DNA from: Acidobacteriota bacterium
Lineage (GTDB): Bacteria > Acidobacteriota > Vicinamibacteria > Vicinamibacterales > UBA823
Direction of reading: 5' to 3'
NCBI GenBank assembly: GCA_002730735.1
Contig: PCAU01000001.1
Coordinates: forward strand, 210,925-274,924
Length of the DNA stretch: 64,000 nucleotides
The notes beneath the pieces were generated by a model, which saw only the letters and a program-made list of their open reading frames with translations, searched no databases and was not told the DNA's origin. Positions 8,771 through 18,450 of this stretch are shown piece after piece. How positions within the stretch are numbered: the stretch's first letter is position 1; each line of letters opens with the position of its first letter. The position numbers and the translations under genes were made by a program.

Positions 8771-10189
8771 ATGAACCGCACATTGTTACAGAAAGTCTGG
8801 GACGCACACCGAGTGCGCCATCTTCCAACTGGTCAGACCCAGATGTTCATTGGTCTTCATCTTGTGCATGAGGTGACAAGCCCACAAGCCTTTGACATGC
8901 TGCGCGGCCGCGGATGGAAGGTAGAATTTCCCGAACGGACGTTTGCCACTGTTGACCACATCGTGCCAACCCGTGACCAGACTCGGCCATTCGCCGACGT
9001 GCTTGCTGAAGAGATGTTGTCGGCACTCGAGCAAAACGCGAAGGAGTTCGGGGTACCGCTTTGGGATCTATCGAGCCCAAGACAGGGCATTGTCCACGTG
9101 ATTGCTCCAGAACTCGGACTGACGCAACCGGGCATGACAATTGCGTGCGGTGATAGTCACACGTCCACGCATGGGGCGTTTGGTGCTGTAGCGTTCGGCA
9201 TCGGCACGTCGCAAGTCCGCGACGTTCTGGCATCACAGTGTCTAGCTATCGACCCCTTAAAGGTGCGCCGGATTGATGTGACGGGTTCTCTTGGCCACGG
9301 CGTCTATGCAAAAGATGTAATTCTCGAGATTATCCGTAGGCTTGGCGTAAAAGGTGGAGTTGGCTACGCCTACGAGTATGGTGGTGAAGTTCTCGATGGT
9401 ATGACGATGGACGAGCGAATGACCGTGTGCAACATGTCGGTTGAGGGTGGCGCGCGCGTTGGTTACGTTAACCCCGACACCACGACGTTCGCCTATCTCG
9501 ATGGTCTACCGTTCACGCCATCCGGTGAATCATTTGAAACGGCTAAAACTTGGTGGGGGTCAATGGCCTCAGACACTGATGCCAACTACGATGATCGCGT
9601 CCAGATTGATGGCACTGCCCTAGCGCCGGTCGTCACTTGGGGAATCAACCCGGGTCAGTCGGTCCAGGTCGGTGAGACAATCCCAGCGCCAACAGATGTT
9701 GGAGCAAAGGATCGGCCAGCGGTTACTGAAGCTCTGGAATTTATGGGACTTGATAGTGGCGCACCGATCGCCGGCACCAAGATTGACGTAGCGTTTATTG
9801 GCTCATGTACGAATTCCCGGCTGACAGATTTGCGCGAAGCCGCTCAAGTTATCGCCAAAAAACGAGTTTCACCCCACGTCACTGGTTTGGTCGTGCCCGG
9901 GTCGCAGGCAGTTCGTGTGGCTGCTGAGCAGGAGGGTCTCGATGAGATTTTCCGTGACGCTGGCTTCGAATGGCGCGGTGCGGGTTGTTCGATGTGCCTA
10001 GCGATGAACCCCGACAAGCTTGAGGGCCGTCAGGTGTGCGCGTCGTCGTCCAATCGCAACTTTAAGGGTCGCCAAGGAAGTCCCACTGGCCGGACTCTCC
10101 TCATGAGCCCCGCAATGGTTGCCGCTGCGGCAATCGCTGGTGAGATAACGGACGTACGTGCACTCATGCCAGTCAAAGAGGGTGCGTGA
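8771..10189 (+). CDS. leuC: 3-isopropylmalate dehydratase large subunit
   Basis: 472 residues, the normal length for LeuC of the bacterial aconitase-like type. It isomerises 2-isopropylmalate to 3-isopropylmalate in leucine synthesis, using a [4Fe-4S] cluster. The three cluster Cys are at residues 346 (SCTNSR) and 406/409 (GCSMC). [14 protein letters not shown] and NRNFKGRQG are further family signatures. Its stop overlaps the leuD start, as expected for a two-subunit enzyme made in equal amounts. The start ATG at 8771 fits the conserved N-terminus ([11 protein letters not shown]). Confidence 0.97.
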   Translation: MNRTLLQKVWDAHRVRHLPTGQTQMFIGLHLVHEVTSPQAFDMLRGRGWKVEFPERTFATVDHIVPTRDQTRPFADVLAEEMLSALEQNAKEFGVPLWDLSSPRQGIVHVIAPELGLTQPGMTIACGDSHTSTHGAFGAVAFGIGTSQVRDVLASQCLAIDPLKVRRIDVTGSLGHGVYAKDVILEIIRRLGVKGGVGYAYEYGGEVLDGMTMDERMTVCNMSVEGGARVGYVNPDTTTFAYLDGLPFTPSGESFETAKTWWGSMASDTDANYDDRVQIDGTALAPVVTWGINPGQSVQVGETIPAPTDVGAKDRPAVTEALEFMGLDSGAPIAGTKIDVAFIGSCTNSRLTDLREAAQVIAKKRVSPHVTGLVVPGSQAVRVAAEQEGLDEIFRDAGFEWRGAGCSMCLAMNPDKLEGRQVCASSSNRNFKGRQGSPTGRTLLMSPAMVAAAAIAGEITDVRALMPVKEGA

Positions 10190-10809
10190 TGGGTGGTCAG
10201 AGCCACGCCGTGCCGAAGATTGAGCGTATTACCGGCACCGCGGTTCCGATGCGCGGCCAGGACATCGACACCGACCGGATTATTCCGGCCCGCTTTCTTC
10301 GGTCGGTGCGGTTCGAAGGGCTTGAGGCGCACGTATTTGAGGATGACCGAAAAGCGCTTATCGAAGCGGGTGCGCGGCATATCTTTGACCAGGCCCAGTA
10401 TCAGGATGCGTCGATTTTGTTGACCAACGCGAATTTTGGCTGTGGTTCTTCGCGTGAGCACGCGCCTCAGGCACTGAAACGCTGGGGCATCGAAGCTTGT
10501 GTCGGCGAATCGTTCTCGGAGATTTTTCTAGCGAATTCAACGGCTTTAGGACTTCCGTGCGCGACAGCGACGCCCGAGATAATCGAAGGACTAATGCACT
10601 CAGTGGAGGAGCAACCTTGCCTGCCGATGGTTTTCGACCTCCACGCTCTAAGTATCCAAACCGGCGGTCAAACGGTTGAAGTGTCGATGGCGCCTGCCCC
10701 GCGCGAAGCGCTTCTATCCGGGACCTGGGATGCGACCGGTCTTTTGCTTAGTCAGTTTGGCGAAGTTCGAGCCGTTGCGGAAAAGCTACCTTACGTCACT
10801 GGTTTTTGA
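10189..10809 (+). CDS. leuD: 3-isopropylmalate dehydratase small subunit
   Basis: 206 residues. The swivel-domain partner of LeuC: DIDTDRIIPARFL and NFGCGSSREHAPQAL are the conserved motifs of the small subunit. The start is taken as ATG 10189, which overlaps the leuC stop (TGATG); a GTG lies one codon earlier at 10186, but the GAGGG at 10178-10182 is better spaced for the ATG. The gene is convergent with the LysR regulator, with only 30 bp between stops. Confidence 0.96.
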   Translation: MGGQSHAVPKIERITGTAVPMRGQDIDTDRIIPARFLRSVRFEGLEAHVFEDDRKALIEAGARHIFDQAQYQDASILLTNANFGCGSSREHAPQALKRWGIEACVGESFSEIFLANSTALGLPCATATPEIIEGLMHSVEEQPCLPMVFDLHALSIQTGGQTVEVSMAPAPREALLSGTWDATGLLLSQFGEVRAVAEKLPYVTGF

Positions 10810-10839
10810 GTCCGTTGCAAATCCGTCCTTTTCGTTGTT

Positions 10840-11730
10840 TTAATCCAGTTTGCGTGCCGCTTGCTTCGCGGAATCAAGAAAGGCAGCTGCAGCGCGTGAG
10901 AACTCGCCAGACCGCCGGTAGACCAGTCGCACCTGACGCGGTAGGCGAAGCTGTGAAACCTTGACAACGGCAACTTGCTGACGAGAGATTTCTGTGAGAG
11001 CGCACCGGCGTGGCAGTAAGGCGACACCAAGCCCCATTTCCACCGCGCGCTTAATGCCATCGAGACTCGGGAATGACATCTGTATGTTTATTGGCGCATG
11101 ACGCTGCTCGGACAGCCGCAGCACGCGCTCCCGTGCGGGGGACGGATCATTGTGTGCGATCACGGTCTGTCGTCCGAACTCCTCCATAGAAATTTCTTTC
11201 CTGGCAGCCAAGGGATGGTCTGGGCTGGTGAGTAAGACGAGTTCGTCGGCTCCAATTGCCACTGAATTCAAGCCGCGCTCGGCTGGATCAAACGTGAGTA
11301 CACCAAAATCCAGTGCTCCGTTAATCACCTCGTTTGCAACTTGTCGCGCGGGGATACGCCGTACTTCTACCTGGGCGTCCGGATGTGCGTTACGGAAGTG
11401 GCTTACGATGGGTAGTAATACATGCACTGCAGCCTCGTTAGCGCCGATCGTCACGCGCCCACGCCGGAAATCTTGTAACTCGCGGACCGCGTTTTCTGCT
11501 TCGTCGCGTAATTCAGTCAGGCGCCGTGCATAATCGAGCAGGATACGCCCTGCCTCGGTCAGTCGCCCGCCTTTCGAGGTGCGGTCAAAAAGTCGTTCGT
11601 CTAGTTCCTCCTCGAGGCGCCTTACTGCCTGACTGACAGCCGGCTGGGTTCGGTGCAGCTTCGCGGCAGCACGTGAGAAACTACGCTCTGAAGCAACAGT
11701 TAGAAACGTTTGCAGCTCAGCAAGATTCAT
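10840..11730 (-). CDS. LysR-family transcriptional regulator in the leu cluster
   Basis: 296 residues, typical LysR length. The N-terminal winged helix-turn-helix is MNLAELQTFLTVASERSFSR with the recognition helix in RTQPAVSQAVRRLEEEL; the rest is the periplasmic-binding-like effector domain (residues ~90-296). The gene is convergent with leuD and divergent from leuA across a 111-bp AT-rich region with a LysR-type palindrome. It probably controls leuA and itself, sensing a pathway intermediate such as 2-isopropylmalate in the way E. coli LeuO/IlvY-type systems respond; the effector is inference. Confidence 0.9.
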   Translation of the reverse strand: MNLAELQTFLTVASERSFSRAAAKLHRTQPAVSQAVRRLEEELDERLFDRTSKGGRLTEAGRILLDYARRLTELRDEAENAVRELQDFRRGRVTIGANEAAVHVLLPIVSHFRNAHPDAQVEVRRIPARQVANEVINGALDFGVLTFDPAERGLNSVAIGADELVLLTSPDHPLAARKEISMEEFGRQTVIAHNDPSPARERVLRLSEQRHAPINIQMSFPSLDGIKRAVEMGLGVALLPRRCALTEISRQQVAVVKVSQLRLPRQVRLVYRRSGEFSRAAAAFLDSAKQAARKLD

Positions 11731-11841
11731 GGGCAGATTTCAGGCTCGAATATATAATATCTATTTATTAAATAGTAATAATTATAATCTTGACGAAGGT
11801 TCGATTTGGGGCGTACAAGGACACTTGAGGGGTTACCTTTC
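11731..11841. promoter_or_regulatory. Divergent lysR-leuA control region with LysR-type palindrome
   Basis: The region between the two start codons is very AT-rich compared with its surroundings. CTATTTATTAAATAG at 11761-11775 is a perfect 15-base palindrome (7-bp arms, one central base) and contains the LysR T-N11-A signature (T 11762, A 11774). A second perfect palindrome, ATAATTAT, is at 11778-11785. A candidate leuA promoter is TTGACG at 11790-11795 with TACAAG at 11814-11819 (18-base spacer). GAGGGG at 11827-11832 is the leuA ribosome site. Confidence 0.6.
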
Positions 11842-13044
11842 ATGACGACTGAACGGTTGCAGATTTTTGACACGTCGCTGCGTGACGGTGAGCAGGCGCC
11901 GGGATTCTCTCTGCGAATTGATGAAAAGCTCAGGTTGGCCAGGCAGCTTGACGCGTTGGGCGTCGATATCATTGAGGCTGGTTTTCCGATCGCGTCGAAG
12001 GACGATGCCGAGTCCGTGCGTCGAGTAGCGAAGGAGGTCAGGCGACCAGTAATTGCGAGTCTGGCGCGCTCCCGGCGCGCTGATATCGAATGTGCCGGTG
12101 AAGCCGTTGAAGGTGCTGAGCGCAGTCGAATTCACACGTTCCTCGCCACCTCCGACCTCCACCTTGAGCACAAGCTTCACATGTCACGCGAACAGTGTCA
12201 GGAAGCTGCGGTCGATGGTGTGAAGCTGGCTCGACAGTACACCGACAATGTTCAGTTTTCAGCCGAGGACGCATTGCGCACGGACATCGACTTTCTCTGC
12301 CAGGTCGTCGAAGCGACGATTTCGGCTGGTGCGACAACAATCAATTTGCCCGACACGGTTGGCTACTCGACACCGGATGAAATTTTTGATTTCTTTACAA
12401 CCATTATCACGCGTGTCCCGAACTCCGATAAGGCTGTTTTCAGTGCGCATTGCCACGACGACCTTGGCCTCGCCGTTGCGAATACTTTGGCGGCGTTACG
12501 GGCAGGTGTAAGGCAAGTTGAATGCACGATTAATGGGATTGGTGAGCGCGCCGGCAATGCGTCGCTTGAGGAGATTGTAATGGCAACTCGGGTGCGGGCA
12601 GACCGTCTACCGTTCGCGACCGGAATCAACACGGAGGCCATTTATGAAACCAGTCAATTGCTCTCAGCGTTGACTGGTGAGGCGGTACAGGCCAATAAGG
12701 CGATCGTTGGACGTAACGCGTTCGCTCACGAGGCTGGTATCCACCAAGACGGTATGCTAAAGGATCGACGCACTTACGAGATTATGAAGCCTGAAGATGT
12801 TGGGGTTTCGCAGACTACACTCGTGCTTGGTAAGCATTCGGGACGGCATGCCGTGCAGAATCGCTGCGTGGAACTCGGCTACGAACTTAGCCGGTACGAG
12901 CTTGATCAGATTTATCAACGCATGATCCGTCTAGCCGATGCCCAGAAGACCGTTGGTGATGAGGACTTGGTTGCGATGATCGAGACAGTGCATATGGAGG
13001 AGACTGAATCAGAATCAACAGCAGCCGGTGCCAAGTCGGCATAA
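11842..13044 (+). CDS. leuA: 2-isopropylmalate synthase, short form without the regulatory domain
   Basis: 400 residues. It condenses acetyl-CoA with 2-ketoisovalerate, the committed step to leucine. The TIM barrel starts with [15 protein letters not shown] and carries the metal-binding [13 protein letters not shown] and [22 protein letters not shown] marks subdomain II. ATG 11842 is chosen over an upstream in-frame start because it sits 9 bases after GAGGGG and gives the usual N-terminus. Feedback-inhibited LeuA proteins are about 510-570 residues; this one ends right after subdomain II and lacks the whole C-terminal leucine-binding domain. No matching sequence in another frame follows. A role as homocitrate or citramalate synthase is possible, but the leu context favours LeuA. 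Confidence 0.88.
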   Translation: MTTERLQIFDTSLRDGEQAPGFSLRIDEKLRLARQLDALGVDIIEAGFPIASKDDAESVRRVAKEVRRPVIASLARSRRADIECAGEAVEGAERSRIHTFLATSDLHLEHKLHMSREQCQEAAVDGVKLARQYTDNVQFSAEDALRTDIDFLCQVVEATISAGATTINLPDTVGYSTPDEIFDFFTTIITRVPNSDKAVFSAHCHDDLGLAVANTLAALRAGVRQVECTINGIGERAGNASLEEIVMATRVRADRLPFATGINTEAIYETSQLLSALTGEAVQANKAIVGRNAFAHEAGIHQDGMLKDRRTYEIMKPEDVGVSQTTLVLGKHSGRHAVQNRCVELGYELSRYELDQIYQRMIRLADAQKTVGDEDLVAMIETVHMEETESESTAAGAKSA

Positions 13045-13177
13045 GGGACTCGGGTCGGCAAGAGGTATCGCCTAGTTCATCCAACGCAACATCAAATCTG
13101 CATTGACGGGAACGTTCATCTGCCTATAGGTCTGGCCGATTCCGTCGTGTCTTGGTCGGAGAAGAATGGGGAGTTCG

Positions 13178-14257
13178 ATGAAGGTTGCCACAATTGCTCT
13201 ATTGCCGGGAGACGGGATCGGCCCGGAGGTGACTGCTGCTGCCAGTAGCGTCCTGAAAGCCGTGGAGGATCGTTTCGGTCACGCTTTTGACCTTCGAACC
13301 TATGCGGTGGGTGGTGCGGCGCTGGATGCAGGCTACCCCCCATTGCCAACCGAGACGCTTGAGGGTTGTCTCGGAGCCGACGGAATCTTCCTCGGCGCGG
13401 TTGGCCATCCCAAGTTTGACGACAAGGCGCCAGAAGAGCGCCCTGAAGCGGCAATTTTAAAGCTCCGCCGTGAGCTGGAGGCATTCGCAAACCTTCGGCC
13501 TGCGCGGGTCTGGCCGGGCCTAGAAAATGGAGGCTCACTTAAGCCTGAGGTCGTGAAAGGCGTCGATATCTTAGTTGTCCGTGAGTTAACTGGTGGTTTG
13601 TACTACGGCCTGCCTCGTGGCGTTGCTGAAGACGGTCAGTCAGCCTTCAACACCATGCGCTATTCGGTTGAGGAAATCGAACGGATCGCCACCGTCGCGT
13701 TTGAAAGTGCACGCCTCCGCGGGAAACGGGTCACCTCTGTAGACAAAGCCAACGTCCTCGAAACCTCAAGACTCTGGCGGAAGGTTGTGACGGACGCCGG
13801 TAAGCGGTACCCGGATATTGAACTAAGCCATGAGTATGTTGATGCATGCGCCCTGCTAATTGCGTCAAAACCTGATCGTTACGATGTCATCCTTACGGAG
13901 AATCTGTTCGGCGATATTTTGTCGGATGAATCCGGTGCCATTGTGGGTTCGTTAGGCCTGTTGCCATCGGCGAGTGTCGGCGGAAAAGTCGGCCTCTTTG
14001 AGCCGGTTCACGGGTCGGCACCAGACATCGCGAACGAGAACAAGGCAAATCCGATTGGTGCAATTGGCTCAGTGGCGATGCTCTTGCGGCATTCACTGAA
14101 GCTAGACGTTGAGGCGACGGCTGTGGAGCAAGCGATCGGTGATACCCTTGCGGCCGGTTATCGTACGGTCGACTTGGTCCCGATGGACAATAAGCCACCG
14201 GTCGGCTCAAAGGCGATGACTACCGCCATCATCGAACAATTCCACGCTGCAGCATAA
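13178..14257 (+). CDS. leuB: 3-isopropylmalate dehydrogenase
   Basis: 359 residues from ATG 13178 (MKVATIALLPGDGIGPEV). It oxidises and decarboxylates 3-isopropylmalate with NAD+. Visible family features are the N-terminal LLPGDGIGPEV, the substrate-binding region around ELTGGLYYG and the signature NLFGDILSDESGAIVGSLGL. An in-frame ATG at 13166 adds four residues and has an equally spaced ribosome site, so the exact start is open. It follows leuA by about 130 bp and completes the leuCDAB set. Confidence 0.96.
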   Translation: MKVATIALLPGDGIGPEVTAAASSVLKAVEDRFGHAFDLRTYAVGGAALDAGYPPLPTETLEGCLGADGIFLGAVGHPKFDDKAPEERPEAAILKLRRELEAFANLRPARVWPGLENGGSLKPEVVKGVDILVVRELTGGLYYGLPRGVAEDGQSAFNTMRYSVEEIERIATVAFESARLRGKRVTSVDKANVLETSRLWRKVVTDAGKRYPDIELSHEYVDACALLIASKPDRYDVILTENLFGDILSDESGAIVGSLGLLPSASVGGKVGLFEPVHGSAPDIANENKANPIGAIGSVAMLLRHSLKLDVEATAVEQAIGDTLAAGYRTVDLVPMDNKPPVGSKAMTTAIIEQFHAAA

Positions 14258-14329
14258 GGTCACAGACTAGAAACCGGTTGCTGCGGTATCCTTAGGAACG
14301 GGCTGTGTTCTAGGCGCAGTGCCATGACA

Positions 14330-14423
<94 letters not shown>

Positions 14424-14528
14424 GTTCTGTATTGGTCGCCCTACGTGTGACGCGGGTGTGCCAAGAGCGTCAAAGGAGCGATCTTTCTCTCATGTTCTGG
14501 CGAAGAACACGTGAGGATTGTGTAGTAG

Positions 14529-14879
14529 AACCTTCGGGGACCCTCTCGAAGGGGGCAGGAGGCACTTGAATCGACCACCGAAGGCCTTCTCGAGGGACTT
14601 AGACCATCGAAGGGGCGCGAGGTGGTGCTTGAGAACTGCGTTCTCTGTCACTCGACAGCGATCATTCTTTCGAGTCACATGAACCGCAACCGGTGGGACG
14701 AGGTGATCACTTGGATGCAAGACGAGCATAACCTGTGGCCGCTTGAAACTGTCGACCGAGCACTTATCCTAGATTATCTTGAAACCACCCAAGGAGAGTT
14801 GGCATTTAACGATGACCAACTCAATCTAAGATCGAGTCCATGGGCTTGGCCTTTCTACCGACCGAATCCGATCTGGTAA
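14529..14879 (+). pseudogene. Cytochrome c domain remnant without export signal
   Basis: From 14529 to 14879 the frame is open after a TAG at 14526. It encodes a single haem c motif, NCVLCHS, followed by a helix with M-N-R-x-x-W (a possible distal Met) and PLETVDRALILDYLETTQG, the usual end of small c-type cytochrome domains of sulfite-dehydrogenase or alcohol-dehydrogenase systems. The only starts near the domain are GTGs at 14622 and 14625, which leave just ~5 residues before the CxxCH, so no signal peptide is present and the haem could not be attached in the periplasm. No signal peptide is seen in other frames either. Best read as a decayed gene; a small functional fragment is possible. 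Confidence 0.5.
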
Positions 14880-14992
14880 TAGTTTGGTAGCTGTTTATCG
14901 CACTCTTTCCGGCGCGTAGAGTGGACGCAGCAGTGATGATGCTAGCTTAGGTCGGAATTCGGGACTTGGGTTGAGAAACTCATGAAAGGGGC

Positions 14993-15490
14993 ATGATGAT
15001 ATTCAGAAATCGCACAGACGTTGCCACACTAATCACTTTGGCTGTTCTAATCGTTGTAATCCCGATGATCGTCGCGTCGGATGGCAAGGCATCCACGCGG
15101 CAGGTAATGGAAGAGCGGCAGGTTATCAGGCCCGAGACCTACCCATATTTCGGACTGCCCTACAGCCCAGGTATTCTGACCGGCGACACCTTGTACATCG
15201 CCGGACATCTCGGACGCGATCCGGTAACTACCAATTTGGTGTCTGGTGGCATCGAATTAGAAACGCGGCAATCCCTGGCGAACATCCGTGAGGTGCTGCT
15301 GGCTGCCGGGATGGATTTTGAGAACGTCGTATCGGTGACCGCCTACATAGTGGACATCGATGAATTCGCAACGTTCAATGAGGTGTACCGTGAGTATTTT
15401 CCCGAGAATCCCCCTGCGCGGGCGACCGTCCAGGTGGCGGCGTTGAACGTTGGTGCAAAGGTCGAACTACAGATGATCGCGGTCCGCTAG
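14993..15490 (+). CDS. Exported RidA/YjgF-family protein
   Basis: 165 residues. Residues ~42-165 form a RidA fold: LYIAGHLGRDP, then ENVVSVTAYIVDIDEF and the C-terminal PARATVQVAAL...VELQMIA, with the conserved Arg of the active site in PARATV. RidA enzymes hydrolyse reactive enamine/imine intermediates. Unusually, an N-terminal hydrophobic segment (LITLAVLIVVIPMIVAS, residues ~12-28) predicts export or membrane anchoring. ATG at 14993 is followed directly by a second ATG. The gene shares the palindromic CTAG with the convergent gene: the two stop codons overlap at 15487-15490. Confidence 0.86.
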   Translation: MMIFRNRTDVATLITLAVLIVVIPMIVASDGKASTRQVMEERQVIRPETYPYFGLPYSPGILTGDTLYIAGHLGRDPVTTNLVSGGIELETRQSLANIREVLLAAGMDFENVVSVTAYIVDIDEFATFNEVYREYFPENPPARATVQVAALNVGAKVELQMIAVR

Positions 15491-16578
15491 GCTAACGTAT
15501 CAACTGCCTGAATGAGCCCCTTGATATAACCATACCCGAACGCAAACGCCTGACGCCCATTCGGGTCGTCTGGGTGGCGTGGCATATGATCGGGCATAAC
15601 CATATAAGGGTAATCAACTTCCTTGAGGGTCATCATGACTCGCACCATGTCCATGTCACCCTCGTCGGGGAAGACCTCCTGGAAATCGTCTCGCCTGCCG
15701 AGGATGTTACGGAAATGGATATTGAAGATCTTTCGCCTCGAGCCAAAGTAGCGAATTACGTCGTGAATCTCCTCGGCAGGATTTTCCAGCATCTCAGCGG
15801 TGGTACCCAGACACAGATTGAGACCGTGGTGTGAGTTTTCCTTAATGTTCACGAATTTTTTGAGGCCGTCGACTGTACCGAGTACCCGGGCAATGCCATG
15901 AAACCCCTCGGGCGATACCCCCGGGTCGTGTGGATGGCAGGCCAGTCGAATGTCGTATTCCTCGGCCACTGGGATGACCCGTTCGAGAAAATACGTGATG
16001 CGTTCCCACATTTCATCTGCCGCCACTTCACCCGCGCGCGTCTCGATATTCGGGTCGGCATCCACCAAGCGCCATGTACTGTAGCTAGTGCCGCCACGGC
16101 CACGCGTGGGATCGGTACGGAGTACGCCCAGTAATGATAGGTTGTACTTGATGGCCGGAATACCAGCTTCGGAACAGCGCCGAATAATCTCGCAGGCTTC
16201 GTCAATCTCCTTTTGACGCTCAGGATCCTGACCTAGCATGATTGCCTTACGGTCGGCGCGATCGATGTGTGACGATGACATGAACGGAAACTGGACCATG
16301 TCCAACGAAATGCCGTGCAATTCGCAACGCTCACGCAGCTGCTGTAGCCGTGGTCCCGTCCAGCCGTCAGTTTCTGGATAGCCGCAGATGTGTTCAATGC
16401 CGTGACGCCTGAAGTACAGCAACATCTCATCGGTCGTCGGTGACCGCTGGGTACCCACCGTCATCCGAACCCGTGGTCGGCGCTTGGCTTCGGGAAGCGT
16501 TCTGGTGACTTGGCATCCTGTAATGGAAAGCGCTCCTGCCACTCCACCAGTCAACGACACAAATGTTCGTCGGTCCAT
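15487..16578 (-). CDS. Mannonate dehydratase-like TIM-barrel lipoprotein
   Basis: 363 residues. The N-terminus MDRRTFVSLTGG...ITGC combines a twin-arginine signal with a lipobox, so it is probably a Tat-exported lipoprotein. The body resembles the UxuA (mannonate dehydratase) family of xylose-isomerase-like barrels: RLACHPHDPG, the metal-site region NIKENSHHGLNLCLGT, NIHFRN and MVMPDHMPRHP match conserved UxuA blocks. Classical UxuA is cytoplasmic and acts on D-mannonate from glucuronate; an exported version suggests either a different sugar acid or a divergent activity. No other uronate genes are near. Confidence 0.8.
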   Translation of the reverse strand: MDRRTFVSLTGGVAGALSITGCQVTRTLPEAKRRPRVRMTVGTQRSPTTDEMLLYFRRHGIEHICGYPETDGWTGPRLQQLRERCELHGISLDMVQFPFMSSSHIDRADRKAIMLGQDPERQKEIDEACEIIRRCSEAGIPAIKYNLSLLGVLRTDPTRGRGGTSYSTWRLVDADPNIETRAGEVAADEMWERITYFLERVIPVAEEYDIRLACHPHDPGVSPEGFHGIARVLGTVDGLKKFVNIKENSHHGLNLCLGTTAEMLENPAEEIHDVIRYFGSRRKIFNIHFRNILGRRDDFQEVFPDEGDMDMVRVMMTLKEVDYPYMVMPDHMPRHPDDPNGRQAFAFGYGYIKGLIQAVDTLA

Positions 16579-16708
16579 CCGTTTATCCTTTCTTTTATGG
16601 GAACCTAGACAGCATACACTCGATAGGCTTCAGAACTGGCCATAGTTGCATTGATCAGGCGGCCTCACATACTCTTCCGGGACACAAAGTTCGAGTCGGG
16701 GGTGCACA

Positions 16709-18415
16709 ATGGTGGGTATGAGAACGCGAAGCACGTTGGTCGGTGTGTATTTGTCCATGACGGTTGTCTTAAGCCTTGGGTGCGGTCCCGGGCTCGAGCC
16801 AGCCGACCTCGTGTTGCATAACGGCAAGATTGTGACAGTCGACGACGCCAATCCCGAGGCGCAAGCGTTAGCAGTGCGTGGCAATGAAATCGTCGCAGTT
16901 GGCACGAATGACGAGGTTGACGCCTACCGCAGTGAGATGACCACGGTCATCGACCTAGATGGGCGGCTGGCTATTCCGGGTTTCATCGAGGGTCACGGCC
17001 ACTTTCTCGGTGTCGGTAACGCGCAGATGCAATTGCGCCTAATGGACACGCAGAACTGGGAGGAGGTCGTGTCGATGGTGGCCGCGGCCGTCGAACAGGT
17101 AGAGCCGGGTCAACTTATCCGAGGTCGGGGCTGGCACCAGGAGAAATGGGACCCGCTGCCGGAGCCGAATATCGAAGGCTTTCCCTTTCACGACCGTCTG
17201 AGTGAAGTTTCACCTGACAATCCGGTGTTGCTGACCCACGCCAGTGGGCACGCAACGTTTGCGAACGCTCGGGCGATGGAGATGTCAGGCATCACGCGTA
17301 ACACGCCGAACCCCGACGGTGGCGAAATTCTTCGGGATTCCCGCAATAATCCGATTGGTGTATTTCGAGAAACAGCATCCCGCCTGCTGAGTGCCGCCTC
17401 AGCTGATGCGACTCCACCGGACCCCCGTCGACAAGTCGAACTGGCTGTGGCGGAGGCCCTATCCAAGGGCGTGACCAGTTTCCAGGATGCGGGCTCGTCG
17501 TTTGAGACTGTCGATCTGTTGAAGAGCATGGTGGATGACGGAAGCTTGGGGATTCGACTTTGGGTAATGCTCAGGGAATCGAACGAGGCTTTGGCCGCGC
17601 GAGGCGCCGACTATCGGATGGTTGGCTATGGCGATAACCATTTGACAGTACGGGCGATTAAGCGCTCTATCGATGGAGCACTGGGCTCCCGCGGTGCCTG
17701 GCTTCTGGAACCGTACAGTGACTCGCCGGAGAGTACTGGATTAAACACGACGACACCGGAGTCGATTAGCAACACAGCTGCTTGGGCGATTGCTAATGAT
17801 TTTCAGCTGTGCGTCCACGCGATTGGGGATCGCGCTAATCGAGAGACGCTCGATATTTTTCAGCGTGTGTTTGAGGCGAATCCGGATAAAAGCGACCTCC
17901 GCTGGCGGGACGAGCACACCCAGCATCTGCATCCTGATGACATTCCACGCTTTGCAGAACTCGGTGTGATCGCATCGATGCAGGGGGTGCATTGCACGTC
18001 TGATGCGCCCTACGTGGTGGCACGCCTTGGTGAGCAGCGTGCCGAGCAGGGTGCTTATGTCTGGAAAACGCTGCTAGAAACAGGGGCGGTGGTTTCCAAT
18101 GGTACCGACGCACCAGTCGAGGACGTTAGTCCACTCGCTAGCTATTACGCAACGGTATCGCGCAAGCTAGCCGATGGGTCCGTGTTCTACCCCGACCAGC
18201 GACTCAGTCGGTTGGAAGCACTCCAGACCTATACCATCAATGCGGCGTTCGCAGCGTTTGAAGAGGATATTAAGGGCTCGTTGAGCGTTGGGAAGCTTGC
18301 GGATATCACCGTACTGTCGAAGGATGTCATGACGATTTCAGAAGACGAGATTCCGTCAACCGAGGTGTTGTACACGATCGTAGGTGGCAAGGTGATGTAC
18401 TCGCAAAGCAACTAA
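16709..18415 (+). CDS. Amidohydrolase family 3 lipoprotein (YtcJ-like)
   Basis: 568 residues. Signal peptide with lipobox LSLGC near residue 25, then the small beta-sandwich start ADLVLHNGKIVTVDDANPEA and the metal-site motif EGHGHF near residue 93. The remaining metal ligands are in VHAIGDRANRE and DEHTQHL, and DAPVEDVSPL supplies the late catalytic Asp. SLSVGKLADITVLSKD is the typical C-terminal return strand. Length matches YtcJ/amidohydrolase_3 proteins, metal-dependent hydrolases of amides or formamides; the substrate is not evident. The lipobox predicts a periplasmic location. Confidence 0.9.
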   Translation: MVGMRTRSTLVGVYLSMTVVLSLGCGPGLEPADLVLHNGKIVTVDDANPEAQALAVRGNEIVAVGTNDEVDAYRSEMTTVIDLDGRLAIPGFIEGHGHFLGVGNAQMQLRLMDTQNWEEVVSMVAAAVEQVEPGQLIRGRGWHQEKWDPLPEPNIEGFPFHDRLSEVSPDNPVLLTHASGHATFANARAMEMSGITRNTPNPDGGEILRDSRNNPIGVFRETASRLLSAASADATPPDPRRQVELAVAEALSKGVTSFQDAGSSFETVDLLKSMVDDGSLGIRLWVMLRESNEALAARGADYRMVGYGDNHLTVRAIKRSIDGALGSRGAWLLEPYSDSPESTGLNTTTPESISNTAAWAIANDFQLCVHAIGDRANRETLDIFQRVFEANPDKSDLRWRDEHTQHLHPDDIPRFAELGVIASMQGVHCTSDAPYVVARLGEQRAEQGAYVWKTLLETGAVVSNGTDAPVEDVSPLASYYATVSRKLADGSVFYPDQRLSRLEALQTYTINAAFAAFEEDIKGSLSVGKLADITVLSKDVMTISEDEIPSTEVLYTIVGGKVMYSQSN

Positions 18416-18450
18416 TGGATTGAATGGTGGAAATGGCGGCAAATGGTCGG

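Noticed and set aside
13045-13165. Frameshift as cause of the short LeuA
   Set aside because: The 133 bases between leuA and leuB are too few to hold the missing ~110-residue domain, and no regulatory-domain sequence appears in other frames.
14526-14528. Stop before the cytochrome c remnant as a third recoded stop
   Set aside because: The codon is TAG, not TGA, and it does not replace a conserved Cys; there is also no SECIS-like hairpin at the right distance.
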